NCBI RefSeq assembly: GCF_904846315.1
Contig: NZ_CAJHAF010000001.1
Span: forward strand, 124,001-188,000
DNA length: 64,000 bases
Source: Psychrobacter jeotgali
Lineage (GTDB): Bacteria; Pseudomonadota; Gammaproteobacteria; Pseudomonadales; Moraxellaceae
Direction: 5' to 3'
Shown: positions 49,985 through 58,046 of the stretch, piece by piece
Layout of the letters: each line of letters opens with the position of its first letter
How positions within the stretch are numbered: position 1 is the stretch's first letter
Made by a program: the position numbers and the translations under genes
Notes under the pieces: generated by a model
Databases searched by the model: none
Told to the model about the DNA's origin: nothing
Seen by the model: the letters and a program-made list of their open reading frames with translations, nothing else

Positions 49985-50704
49985 TTATTGATCGTTGGCT
50001 AGACGTGCTTGTTCAGCCTTGATGGCTGCTAACCTGGCTTCTTCACGCTCTACATCCGCGCGTAGCTTAAGCAATTGCTGCTTTAAGCTATCAGATTCTG
50101 CCTTTTCAGCAGGATCAGGAGCCGTATTGCCCACCACTTCATTCGCCCAATCGCTAACATCATCAAAAGCCCGCTTGGCACTGTGGCGCACGCTACCTTT
50201 AAGCTGTGAGATTAATAGCTGTAGCTGGCTTGCCATTGGTTTGCCGATAATAGGCTCAAGTTGTCCAGCAATATCAGGATCAAAGCCCGCTATGAGCTGT
50301 TTGAGCTGCATCAGCACTTTATAATCACCTGCAATAGGCAGATTACCTTCAGCGCCGCGCATTAAGTTGAGCAGCTGTGCGGGGTTTTCGACATTGATAG
50401 TACAGTCAGGTTGACTGTGACCGATGCGCGCCATATCAGCGTCTGCTTGTTGGCGCTCATCGTTTTGGTTATTCTCATCACCGCGGGGCTCAAAGACACT
50501 AGCAAGTACATTATGAGTGCTAACCGGCTCAAATCGCACCCGATCATCGTTAAATAGAATATCTAATTGTAGCTCAGGCATAGCCATGTTTAGACGCAGC
50601 ACCTTACCTGCCAAGGGTGCAAGACCCGCTTGGGTAATCTCGTCACTAGCAATAGCGATATTAATAAGCTTCTCAGCACCGGCTAAAAGTAATACAGTCA
50701 GCAT
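49985..50704 (-). CDS. ubiJ: Ubiquinone biosynthesis accessory factor UbiJ (SCP2 domain)
   Basis: Lipid-binding scaffold that carries polyprenyl intermediates in the Ubi complex. The N-terminal SCP2-like domain (about residues 1-125) includes the hydrophobic opening MLTVLLLAGAEKLINIAI and an acidic loop with DENNQNDE-like composition. The C-terminal half is a helical coiled-coil ending VEREEARLAAIKAEQARLA. It is identified mainly by position between ubiE and ubiB. GAGGG lies five bases before the ATG. Confidence 0.88.
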   Translation of the reverse strand: MLTVLLLAGAEKLINIAIASDEITQAGLAPLAGKVLRLNMAMPELQLDILFNDDRVRFEPVSTHNVLASVFEPRGDENNQNDERQQADADMARIGHSQPDCTINVENPAQLLNLMRGAEGNLPIAGDYKVLMQLKQLIAGFDPDIAGQLEPIIGKPMASQLQLLISQLKGSVRHSAKRAFDDVSDWANEVVGNTAPDPAEKAESDSLKQQLLKLRADVEREEARLAAIKAEQARLANDQ

Positions 50705-50836
50705 ATGACCCTCACTTTGAATTAAAATTCTATTTTTAACGACCTTTATGCTTACTCAATAATCAGTTTATATTATTGAATAAGCATTATCGTTCTAACG
50801 ATGACCCTGTAGTACGAGTGTTTCTATGAGCATTTA

Positions 50837-52021
50837 TTAAGCTTTAAAACCGCGATGGACGGCGACAATACCCGCAGTTAGGTTATGATAATCGCAATTC
50901 TCAAAACCTGCTTGCTCCATCATTTGCTTTAGAGTTTGCTGGTTGGGATGCATACGAATAGATTCAGCTAGATACTGATAGCTCTCTGAATCATTAGCTA
51001 CCAGCTTACCCATCAACGGCAGCGCTGTAAATGAGTATAAGTCATACGCCTTGGATAAGGGCTCAAAGATAGGCTTTGAGAACTCTAAAATAAGCAAACG
51101 GCCGCCAGGCTTAAGCACACGGTACATAGCGCGCAGAGCGGCATCTTTATCGGTGACGTTACGTAGACCAAAGCTGATAGTGACCAAATCAAAGCTATTG
51201 TCGTCGAAAGGCGCTAGGGTTTCAGCGTTAGCCAAAACGAAATCAACGTTATTGCAGCCTGCATTGATCAAGCGCTCACGGCCCACTTCTAACATTGCCG
51301 CATTGATATCAGATAATACTACATGACCATGACGGCCCACTTCTCGGCTAAATACTTTAGCTAAATCACCTGTTCCACCAGCAATATCGAGGACATGCTG
51401 GCCGGCACGAACCCCTGACAAGCTAATGGCATAACGTTTCCATAAACGGTGAATACCAAAGGACATCAGGTCATTCATAATGTCGTACTTTTTGGCTACT
51501 GAGGTGAAAACATCAGCTACACGGGCTTGTTTTTCAGCTTTATTGACCGTTTTGTAGCCGAAATGGGTCTCTTCATCGCCATCGGTGTCAGGAGTATGCG
51601 GGTTGTTGATATCATCACGCTGATGAAAGGCTGATGCTGCGTTAGTAGCAGCTGGGTTTGATTGATTATTATAAGTATTTGGCATAGTGGTTTGTTGACC
51701 TTGTGGGGTACCTACCGGTAAGTCTTCAACTCGAGTAAAGTCGTCTGAATCGGTGTTAGGGGCCGGATGGGTAGTTACTGAATTATTGACAGCAGAGATT
51801 TGCTCAGGGGTAGGGCTTTGGCGTGCTTGCGCTTGGGCACTAATGTTTTGATTTTGAGTAATGCTGTCTTGCACCAATTTATCTTGAATATGGCCGTGGC
51901 TATTTGGGTTAGTCTGGCCAGTAGCTTGATGATTAGGCTTGGCGTTATTATTCCCCAAGTTATCATTAGCTGCGGGATTTTTTATATCATTATTTGCAGG
52001 ATCGTTGCTGGAGTGGGTCAT
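50837..52021 (-). CDS. ubiE: Demethylmenaquinone/ubiquinone C-methyltransferase UbiE with a long disordered N-terminus
   Basis: SAM-dependent C-methyltransferase of quinone synthesis. Residues about 151-394 are a complete Ubi[21 protein letters not shown] (SAM motif I), [20 protein letters not shown] and the C-terminal [12 protein letters not shown]. Ahead of it lie about 150 Asn/Gln/Thr/Pro-rich residues, whereas the E. coli enzyme has fewer than ten before the same point. The extension looks disordered. The ATG has AGGA eight bases upstream and no better internal start was seen. It is the first gene of the ubi operon. Confidence 0.93.
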   Translation of the reverse strand: MTHSSNDPANNDIKNPAANDNLGNNNAKPNHQATGQTNPNSHGHIQDKLVQDSITQNQNISAQAQARQSPTPEQISAVNNSVTTHPAPNTDSDDFTRVEDLPVGTPQGQQTTMPNTYNNQSNPAATNAASAFHQRDDINNPHTPDTDGDEETHFGYKTVNKAEKQARVADVFTSVAKKYDIMNDLMSFGIHRLWKRYAISLSGVRAGQHVLDIAGGTGDLAKVFSREVGRHGHVVLSDINAAMLEVGRERLINAGCNNVDFVLANAETLAPFDDNSFDLVTISFGLRNVTDKDAALRAMYRVLKPGGRLLILEFSKPIFEPLSKAYDLYSFTALPLMGKLVANDSESYQYLAESIRMHPNQQTLKQMMEQAGFENCDYHNLTAGIVAVHRGFKA

Positions 52022-52079
52022 GGGATTATCCTATTAAATGTGCTTATGATATGGACTGACTTAGCGCTGTATGACCAGA

Positions 52080-52793
52080 CTATGATACATCAAACACCGA
52101 GCTCTTACTCTGGTTATCTGTAGCATGTACTTGATCGATAATTTGGAGCTCACGAGCGCAAAATGGATCAATGAAGCTACTAACACTTTTAAGCGGTTTC
52201 ATAGCGGCAAATCCGGCATCAATGAAGTCGTATAGAGGCTGGAAATTATGACGATAAGCGGCACCTTTGGAGAGTGCAAAAGCTTTGCGTAACATAAAAG
52301 AATTGAGGTATTTATCTGTACGGTAGCAGACTTCTTTTAGCTGATTTATTTGCACACGGCGCTTGTCCGCTTCATCAACACCGCGGTAGGCTGCTAGCAT
52401 ATTATCTTCGTTAACCGCTAAGTCTTCAGCGATTAACCACTGTGCCAAATGCATATCCAGTTCAATGGCTAAAATAGACGATTGAATGGTCATACTAGCA
52501 GTCTCTAAGGCGGACTCTTTAGCCAAACGCTCAAGCTTTTTCGCTTTGGGTAGAATACGTGCCAATTGTTCGGCCAATAGCTTAAATTCGCTACCGCCAT
52601 ACAGTTTAGTGAGAAAGTAATCTGCCATAGGTTTGTTTTTAGGTTGGTCAAACAACTTACTATGAGTGCGTTTAAGACGTGCTCGCTGCCAGTCCTGTAC
52701 TTCATTAAGTTTAGCTTTTAATTCAGTATCATCATGATAAGGTAGGGCCCAATAACGGTCTAAATGAAGTTGTAATTCTGATAACGCAGACAT
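52080..52793 (-). CDS. Conserved hypothetical protein, FFLEELY-motif type, copy 1
   Basis: A 237-residue all-helical soluble protein with no recognised catalytic motif. The segment MADYFLTKLYGGSEFKLL (about residues 56-73) resembles what I recall as the FFLEELY motif family of Moraxellaceae. It shares most residues with the next gene upstream, including EVCYRTDKYLNSF and PLYDFIDAGF, so the two are a tandem duplication. It is just upstream of ubiE on the same strand. Function unknown. Confidence 0.7.
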   Translation of the reverse strand: MSALSELQLHLDRYWALPYHDDTELKAKLNEVQDWQRARLKRTHSKLFDQPKNKPMADYFLTKLYGGSEFKLLAEQLARILPKAKKLERLAKESALETASMTIQSSILAIELDMHLAQWLIAEDLAVNEDNMLAAYRGVDEADKRRVQINQLKEVCYRTDKYLNSFMLRKAFALSKGAAYRHNFQPLYDFIDAGFAAMKPLKSVSSFIDPFCARELQIIDQVHATDNQSKSSVFDVS

Positions 52794-52933
52794 AATAGAT
52801 AATCCTATTCGAACAAATATTTAATAATTAAAGAAAAGCTTTGGAAGCAAGTACGGTTTAGCTTGATATGCTAAGCCATATCGGCTCTATTGTATATCAA
52901 CTAATAGCTTAGTTTTTGATAAATATTGTGAAG

Positions 52934-53647
52934 CTATAATATACCGAATGCTGCCAAGGCCTCTTTTTTATTGGCTCCATTTATCTGCTCAATAAGCGCC
53001 AGCTCGCAGGTATAAAAGGGGTCTATAAAACTTTTGACGCTATCAAGAGGTTTCATAGACTCAAAGCCGGCATCAATAAAGTCATACAATGGCTGATAGT
53101 TATTACGATAAGCGGTACTTTTGGCTAGTTTGAAAGCCTTTTGTAAAAAAAACGAATTAAGATACTTATCAGTACGATAGCAAACTTCCTTTAGGTTACT
53201 AAGCTGAGTACGGCGCGCAGTAGATTCATCAGTAGTGCTATAGGCTATAATGATATTTTTTTCGGTGGCGGGTAAGTCGTGAGCTACTAACCACTTTGCT
53301 AAGTTTAGATCCATCTCAATAGCGAGTACCGCTGCTTCAATCGCCATGCTGCCCGTTTCTAATGCGGACTCTTTGACCATACTTTCAAGTTTTTGCGCCT
53401 TGGGTAGGATACGTGCCAATTGCACAGCCAATAATTTGAACTGTTCACCGCCATAAAGCTGAGTTAAAAAATAGTTCGCCATCAAGTGGTTTTGTGGTTG
53501 CGAGAACAGCTCATTATGGGTACGCTGCATTCGAATGCGCTGCCAGGCTTGTACATCGTATAGCACCGTATTGAGCTTGCTATCTTCATGATAAGATAAC
53601 GCCCAGTAGCGTGTTAGATGCTGTTGCAGATTCAAGAAAGCACTCAT
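52934..53647 (-). CDS. Conserved hypothetical protein, FFLEELY-motif type, copy 2
   Basis: A paralogue of the adjacent gene with the same length and layout: MANYFLTQLYGG (motif position about 55-66), then KEVCYRTDKYLNSFFLQKAF and PLYDFIDAGFESMKPL. Both copies have AGGATT about ten bases before the ATG, so the upstream DNA was duplicated too. I start it at ATG 53647 (237 residues), matching copy 1; a TTG three codons earlier is also open. No function can be given. Confidence 0.7.
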   Translation of the reverse strand: MSAFLNLQQHLTRYWALSYHEDSKLNTVLYDVQAWQRIRMQRTHNELFSQPQNHLMANYFLTQLYGGEQFKLLAVQLARILPKAQKLESMVKESALETGSMAIEAAVLAIEMDLNLAKWLVAHDLPATEKNIIIAYSTTDESTARRTQLSNLKEVCYRTDKYLNSFFLQKAFKLAKSTAYRNNYQPLYDFIDAGFESMKPLDSVKSFIDPFYTCELALIEQINGANKKEALAAFGIL

Positions 53648-53863
53648 GATGGCCAATCCTGTATAGTTTTAAGCAGGTAAATCTGACAATAAAACAGTAG
53701 TCTCGTACAAAAAATGGTATAGATAGCTATTTAATATAAAGCATACCATTCAAATGAGACATCTTCGTTAAATAACTTAAAATAAAATATAACGACCAAA
53801 CTTTTACGGTTTAATAAAAGCCTTATAGAAGAAAAATATAAATCAACCTACCAAGAGAATAAA

Positions 53864-55555
53864 ATGGATAACAATAAAAGTAATAATGGAGCTAAGAGCC
53901 AAACAGTCAGTGCGCAGTTCAGTGAGACTGTAGTTGATGAACGCTTGACACCCAATCCATTAAGCTCATTTTTTATGGATAAAGACGAGCTTAGACTGGC
54001 ATTGGTGACGGCGCAGTATGCCTTGCAAGCCACCCGTCAACAGTCGCCAAAGACTAGTAACAAACCTACAGGACTGCTGGTGCTGGTCAATGGTATGGAA
54101 CAAGCGGGTAAAGGCTCGGCGGTCAAGCAGTTGCGGCAGTGGGTTGACCCTCGTCTATTAAAAGTTGAGGCGACTATTGGTCATCCACCGCTGGCCAGTC
54201 AGCCGATTTGGCAAGCCCATACTAAGTCTATGCCGCGCCACGGCGATGTTATGGTTTATTTCGGTAACTGGTATGCTGATCTGCTTTATAACGTCATGCG
54301 TATGGCAACGGCTGATCACCAAGATGACAATAGCAAGGACAAGAATAAAAAAAGTAAAGCAAAACAAACATCGACAGCGCTACCTATTGCCCAGTGGCAA
54401 ACTTATTTGCAGGAACAATTAATGGTTTTGGCAGCATTTGAGCAAGATCTGGCTGCCAATCAAACCAAATTACTAAAATGCTGGTTCCACGTTGATGCTA
54501 AAACCTTACAAGATCGTCTAAATGATGAGGAGGCTGATCCAGAATTCTTATACCAAATAGACTGGGATGATGAGGAGGTGTTGGCCACTTTCAATAAGGT
54601 CGCTGCAGAACTGCTACGACAACAGGGCGACTGGGTTATTATTGATGGTTGTGATAAAGATCGAGCGACGATTAATTTTTGCCATGAAGTGTTAAACGCT
54701 ATGCAAGCAGCGCTGGCAAGCAGTAGAGTACCTGTGAATAAAGCCGCTAAACCTCCCATACCTTCTAAATCTGCAATCCTAGCCAAATCTAAAGTTAAAG
54801 CGGCCTCCCATCATAAAGTATTTGAGCCGGTAAAAGTCCCTAAACAGTTAACCGATATCGACGATCCAGATATGGATAAGTCCGATTATAATAAGCAGTT
54901 AGAGGATAAGCAGGCTAAGCTGGCAAAACTACTACGCACTCGTAATGGCCGTCATGTGGTGTTCGCTTTTGAAGGTATGGATGCCGCTGGTAAAGGGGGC
55001 GCTATCAAGCGTCTCGTAGCGCCACTCGATCCACGTGAGTACCAAATTTATAATATTGGCGCACCGATGCTTTATGAGCTCCAGCACCCTTATCTATGGC
55101 GGTTCTGGACCCGGCTACCAAGTGAGCAAACCGAGCGTATTAGCCGTATCGCTATCTTTGATCGCACTTGGTATGGCAGAGTTTTGGTAGAGCGTATCGA
55201 AGGATTTGCAGAAGATCATGAATGGCAGCGAGCTTATGAAGAGATAAACCGTTTTGAGAAAAGCTTATCTGCCGCCGGTACTATCGTCATAAAATACTGG
55301 TTGGCCATTGATAAAAAAGAGCAGTTAAAGCGTTTTGAAGCCAGACGTGAGACCCCACACAAACAGTTTAAACTCACCGATGATGATTGGCGCAATCGTG
55401 ATAAATGGTCAGATTACGTACAAGCGGCGGCCGATATGTTGGCGCGTACTGATACGCACACTGCCCCTTGGTGTGTGGTAGCTACTAACGACAAACGCTG
55501 TGCACGTCTACAAGTGCTGGATCATGCAATCGAGCAACTAAAGCTTTATATATAG
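53864..55555 (+). CDS. pap: Polyphosphate:AMP phosphotransferase (double PPK2 domain)
   Basis: Phosphorylates AMP to ADP with polyphosphate. Two PPK2 domains are fused: the first with the Walker A-like VNGMEQAGKGSAVKQL (about residues 80-95), the second with FEGMDAAGKGGAIKRL (about 367-382), followed by FDRTWYGRVLVERIEGF. A Lys/Ser/Pro-rich linker separates them (about 290-340). The two-domain form of 563 residues is the class known for AMP phosphorylation, as in Acinetobacter johnsonii PAP. A PiT-type transporter follows 0.75 kb downstream. Confidence 0.92.
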   Translation: MDNNKSNNGAKSQTVSAQFSETVVDERLTPNPLSSFFMDKDELRLALVTAQYALQATRQQSPKTSNKPTGLLVLVNGMEQAGKGSAVKQLRQWVDPRLLKVEATIGHPPLASQPIWQAHTKSMPRHGDVMVYFGNWYADLLYNVMRMATADHQDDNSKDKNKKSKAKQTSTALPIAQWQTYLQEQLMVLAAFEQDLAANQTKLLKCWFHVDAKTLQDRLNDEEADPEFLYQIDWDDEEVLATFNKVAAELLRQQGDWVIIDGCDKDRATINFCHEVLNAMQAALASSRVPVNKAAKPPIPSKSAILAKSKVKAASHHKVFEPVKVPKQLTDIDDPDMDKSDYNKQLEDKQAKLAKLLRTRNGRHVVFAFEGMDAAGKGGAIKRLVAPLDPREYQIYNIGAPMLYELQHPYLWRFWTRLPSEQTERISRIAIFDRTWYGRVLVERIEGFAEDHEWQRAYEEINRFEKSLSAAGTIVIKYWLAIDKKEQLKRFEARRETPHKQFKLTDDDWRNRDKWSDYVQAAADMLARTDTHTAPWCVVATNDKRCARLQVLDHAIEQLKLYI

Positions 55556-55566
55556 ATACGCTATCC

Positions 55567-55595
55567 GTCATTCAGTCATTCAGTCATTCCGTCAT
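55567..55595. repeat. 8-bp tandem repeat, 3.6 copies
   Basis: GTCATTCA, GTCATTCA, GTCATTCC and GTCAT follow each other starting 12 bases after the pap stop. Confidence 0.85.
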
Positions 55596-55876
55596 AATAA
55601 ATTTGATGGATAATAGTCTGCTGGGCTACTTGCGCTGGACTATGATGGGCAGCAATGAAAAATAATGAGCTCTTGTTCTATTGTTTCTACAGTAATATAC
55701 ACTTACAGTTACAAATCTCGCAGTATCATCATGCATTAAGTACATATTTTTAATATAATAGGCGCGTGATTACTTTTGGTAGACCAATAAGTGATATTGC
55801 TAACGTAATATTGGTTTTATTGAGCTATTTAGTAATCACCATAAATCGATTTTAGTCTATTTTTACTCAATATTCC

Positions 55877-55955
55877 CTCAACTACTTTATCAAGCCGCAA
55901 GCTGCTCCAATCGAACGATTTGGCGATATGACTTGCGGCTTAATGATATGTTGAG
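55877..55955. other. Nested stem-loop, possible small RNA or attenuator
   Basis: Arms CTCAAC (55877) and GTTGAG (55950-55955) enclose AAGCCGCAAG (55892-55901) paired with CTTGCGGCTT (55932-55941), which enclose CCAATCG / CGATTTGG. It is strand-symmetric, so the direction is unknown, and no T-run follows. It lies in the 745-bp gene-free stretch 55556-56300, which also has tandem repeats at each end. I found no promoter pair that would fix a transcript. Confidence 0.45.
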
Positions 55956-56206
55956 TGATTTAATTTATCGCTATAAGCTAAAGAAGCGTTTAGCAGATAA
56001 AGGCATGTACAGGGCGTGCAAGCCATTCTTAGATAGGAACGGAGTGTTCCAGAACAGTGTTTGAAGCCGTAATACAAGAACTAAATTGCGTCGATATTGT
56101 GTGGGTATAACGCTAGCTTACCTTCAGTAGGTCTATAAGCCTAAGATATACCCCATGATTATACGTAGATATCAATTGCAAAAAGTTCTTGGTTACTTAA
56201 GTGTTT

Positions 56207-56270
56207 TTCAATTAGCAGTATTTTCGATGAAAAATGTTTTCAACTAACAGTATCTTCAATTAACAGTATC
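56207..56270. repeat. 16-bp repeat (three copies) in the pit leader
   Basis: Units TTCAATTAGCAGTATT (56207-56222), TTCAACTAACAGTATC (56239-56254) and TTCAATTAACAGTATC (56255-56270). The last ends 30 bases before the pit ATG. Confidence 0.85.
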
Positions 56271-56300
56271 TTTAACAGCTTACGCAGGGCGTATCAATCT

Positions 56301-57908
56301 ATGGGTATTAGCAGCAGCTCTACAGAACCAACCAAATCAGTTGGCACTATGAGAATCAATCTATTTTTTGCCATTTTACTGATTGGAATGACGGCCTACT
56401 TTTTATGGTGGGGACTCGACTACACCATGCGTCAACAAACGACGTTATTTATCATAGCCACGGCCTTTGGCATTTTTATGGCTTTTAATATTGGTGGTAA
56501 CGACGTCGCTAACTCTTTTGGCACCTCAGTAGGTGCAGGCACGTTAACCATCCCCCAAGCATTAGGGGTGGCCGCTATATTTGAGGTATCGGGAGCCGTG
56601 TTGGCAGGCGGCGCAGTCACCGATACCATTCGGAAAGGGATTGTCGACTTAGATGGCTTGGCAGTTAGTCCCAATCAGTTTATTTATGTGATGCTGTCGG
56701 CCTTGATAGCTGCGGCGTTTTGGTTGTTATTTGCAACCAAAAGAGGCCTGCCGGTCTCAACGACCCATGCTATTATCGGCGGCGTTGTCGGTAGCTCTAT
56801 TATCTTGGGCTATGATGTGGGAGGAAGCGGAGCAGCGTTATCTACCGTTGATTGGAGTACTATAGGTACGATCGCTATCTCTTGGGTACTATCTCCATTG
56901 CTGGGCGGATTATTAGCTTATCTACTTTATGGACAAATTAAAAAGAATATCATTGAATATAATGACAGAACCGAAGCTCATATTAGTGAGCTAAAAGCCA
57001 ATAAGAAAACGGTAAAGCAGGCGCATAAAGAGTATTTAGAACAGTTATCAGAATCAGAGCAGTTGGCTTATACCTCAGCTATGCTACGGGATCAAGAGAT
57101 CTATCGAGATGACGATACCGATCTTGAAGATTTAGAAACAGATTATTATAAAAAGCTCTATGAGATCGAAAATGAGCGTAATAATCTGGATACGCTAAAA
57201 GCCCTTAAAAAGTGGGTACCGGTTATAGCTGCTATCGGCGGGGTAGTTATGACCTCTTTGGTAGTATTTAAAGGACTCAAAAACGTCAATAGCAACCTAA
57301 CGACCTTACATGGTTTCTTATTCATGGGTATGGTTGGGGCACTCGTTTGGCTAGCTACCTTTATTTATACCAAGAGTATTCGCGGTAAGCATAAAGAAGA
57401 TTTGACCAAAGCAACCTTTATCATGTTCAGCTGGATGCAGGTATTTACCGCCTCAGCTTTTGCTTTTAGTCATGGTTCAAATGATATTGCTAACGCCGTT
57501 GGTCCTTTTGCGGCAATTATGGACGTTATTCGTACCAATCAGATCGCTTCACAAGCGGCCGTACCACCAGCGGTCATGCTCACTTTTGGTGTGGCTTTGA
57601 TTGTGGGTCTCTGGTTCGTTGGTAAAGAGGTGATTCAAACCGTTGGTACTAACTTGGCAAAAATGCATCCAGCCTCTGGCTTTTCAGCTGAATTGGCAGC
57701 GGCGGCGGTAGTTATGGGCGCCTCAACAATGGGTTTGCCGGTCTCTAGTACTCATACGCTGGTAGGGGCAGTATTAGGTATTGGCATCGTCAACAAAAAT
57801 ACTAACTGGAAGCTGATGAAACCTATTGGACTGGCTTGGGTGATTACTTTACCAGCCGCTGGGTTGATGTCGGCGTTAAGTTATTATATCTTAAAGCAAA
57901 TATTCTAA
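56301..57908 (+). CDS. pit: Inorganic phosphate transporter, PiT family
   Basis: Low-affinity metal-phosphate symporter in the inner membrane. The two inverted PHO-4 repeats are clear: FNIGGNDVANSFGTSVGAGTL (about residues 59-79) and FSHGSNDIANAVGPFAAI (about 390-407), each with the GxNDxxNA/S core, plus paired VSTTHAIIGGVVGSS and VSSTHTLVGAVLGIG. A charged cytoplasmic loop (about 210-310) splits the two halves. At 535 residues it is typical. Met1 has an AGGG 11 bases upstream and Met17 is an alternative. It is functionally linked to the polyphosphate enzyme upstream. Confidence 0.94.
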   Translation: MGISSSSTEPTKSVGTMRINLFFAILLIGMTAYFLWWGLDYTMRQQTTLFIIATAFGIFMAFNIGGNDVANSFGTSVGAGTLTIPQALGVAAIFEVSGAVLAGGAVTDTIRKGIVDLDGLAVSPNQFIYVMLSALIAAAFWLLFATKRGLPVSTTHAIIGGVVGSSIILGYDVGGSGAALSTVDWSTIGTIAISWVLSPLLGGLLAYLLYGQIKKNIIEYNDRTEAHISELKANKKTVKQAHKEYLEQLSESEQLAYTSAMLRDQEIYRDDDTDLEDLETDYYKKLYEIENERNNLDTLKALKKWVPVIAAIGGVVMTSLVVFKGLKNVNSNLTTLHGFLFMGMVGALVWLATFIYTKSIRGKHKEDLTKATFIMFSWMQVFTASAFAFSHGSNDIANAVGPFAAIMDVIRTNQIASQAAVPPAVMLTFGVALIVGLWFVGKEVIQTVGTNLAKMHPASGFSAELAAAAVVMGASTMGLPVSSTHTLVGAVLGIGIVNKNTNWKLMKPIGLAWVITLPAAGLMSALSYYILKQIF

Positions 57909-57948
57909 TGCTTGGCTTATAAATAAAAACCAATTATACACTTTGCAT

Positions 57949-57987
57949 AAAAAAGCTTATCAGTATCGTGCTGATAAGCTTTTTTTA
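57949..57987 (+). terminator. Bidirectional terminator between pit and alaA
   Basis: Stem AAAAAAGCTTATCAG / CTGATAAGCTTTTTT with a 7-nt loop. It suits both convergent genes. Confidence 0.9.
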
Positions 57988-58046
57988 TTTTATTTAGGCT
58001 GTCTCTTTTTTATAGCAATATTGAAATGATGACAGTTAAAGCACAA

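Noticed and set aside
55980-56160. Possible transposase remnant in the gap before pit
   Set aside because: All frames are broken by stops and no transposase motif could be recognised, so it is left as unassigned DNA.
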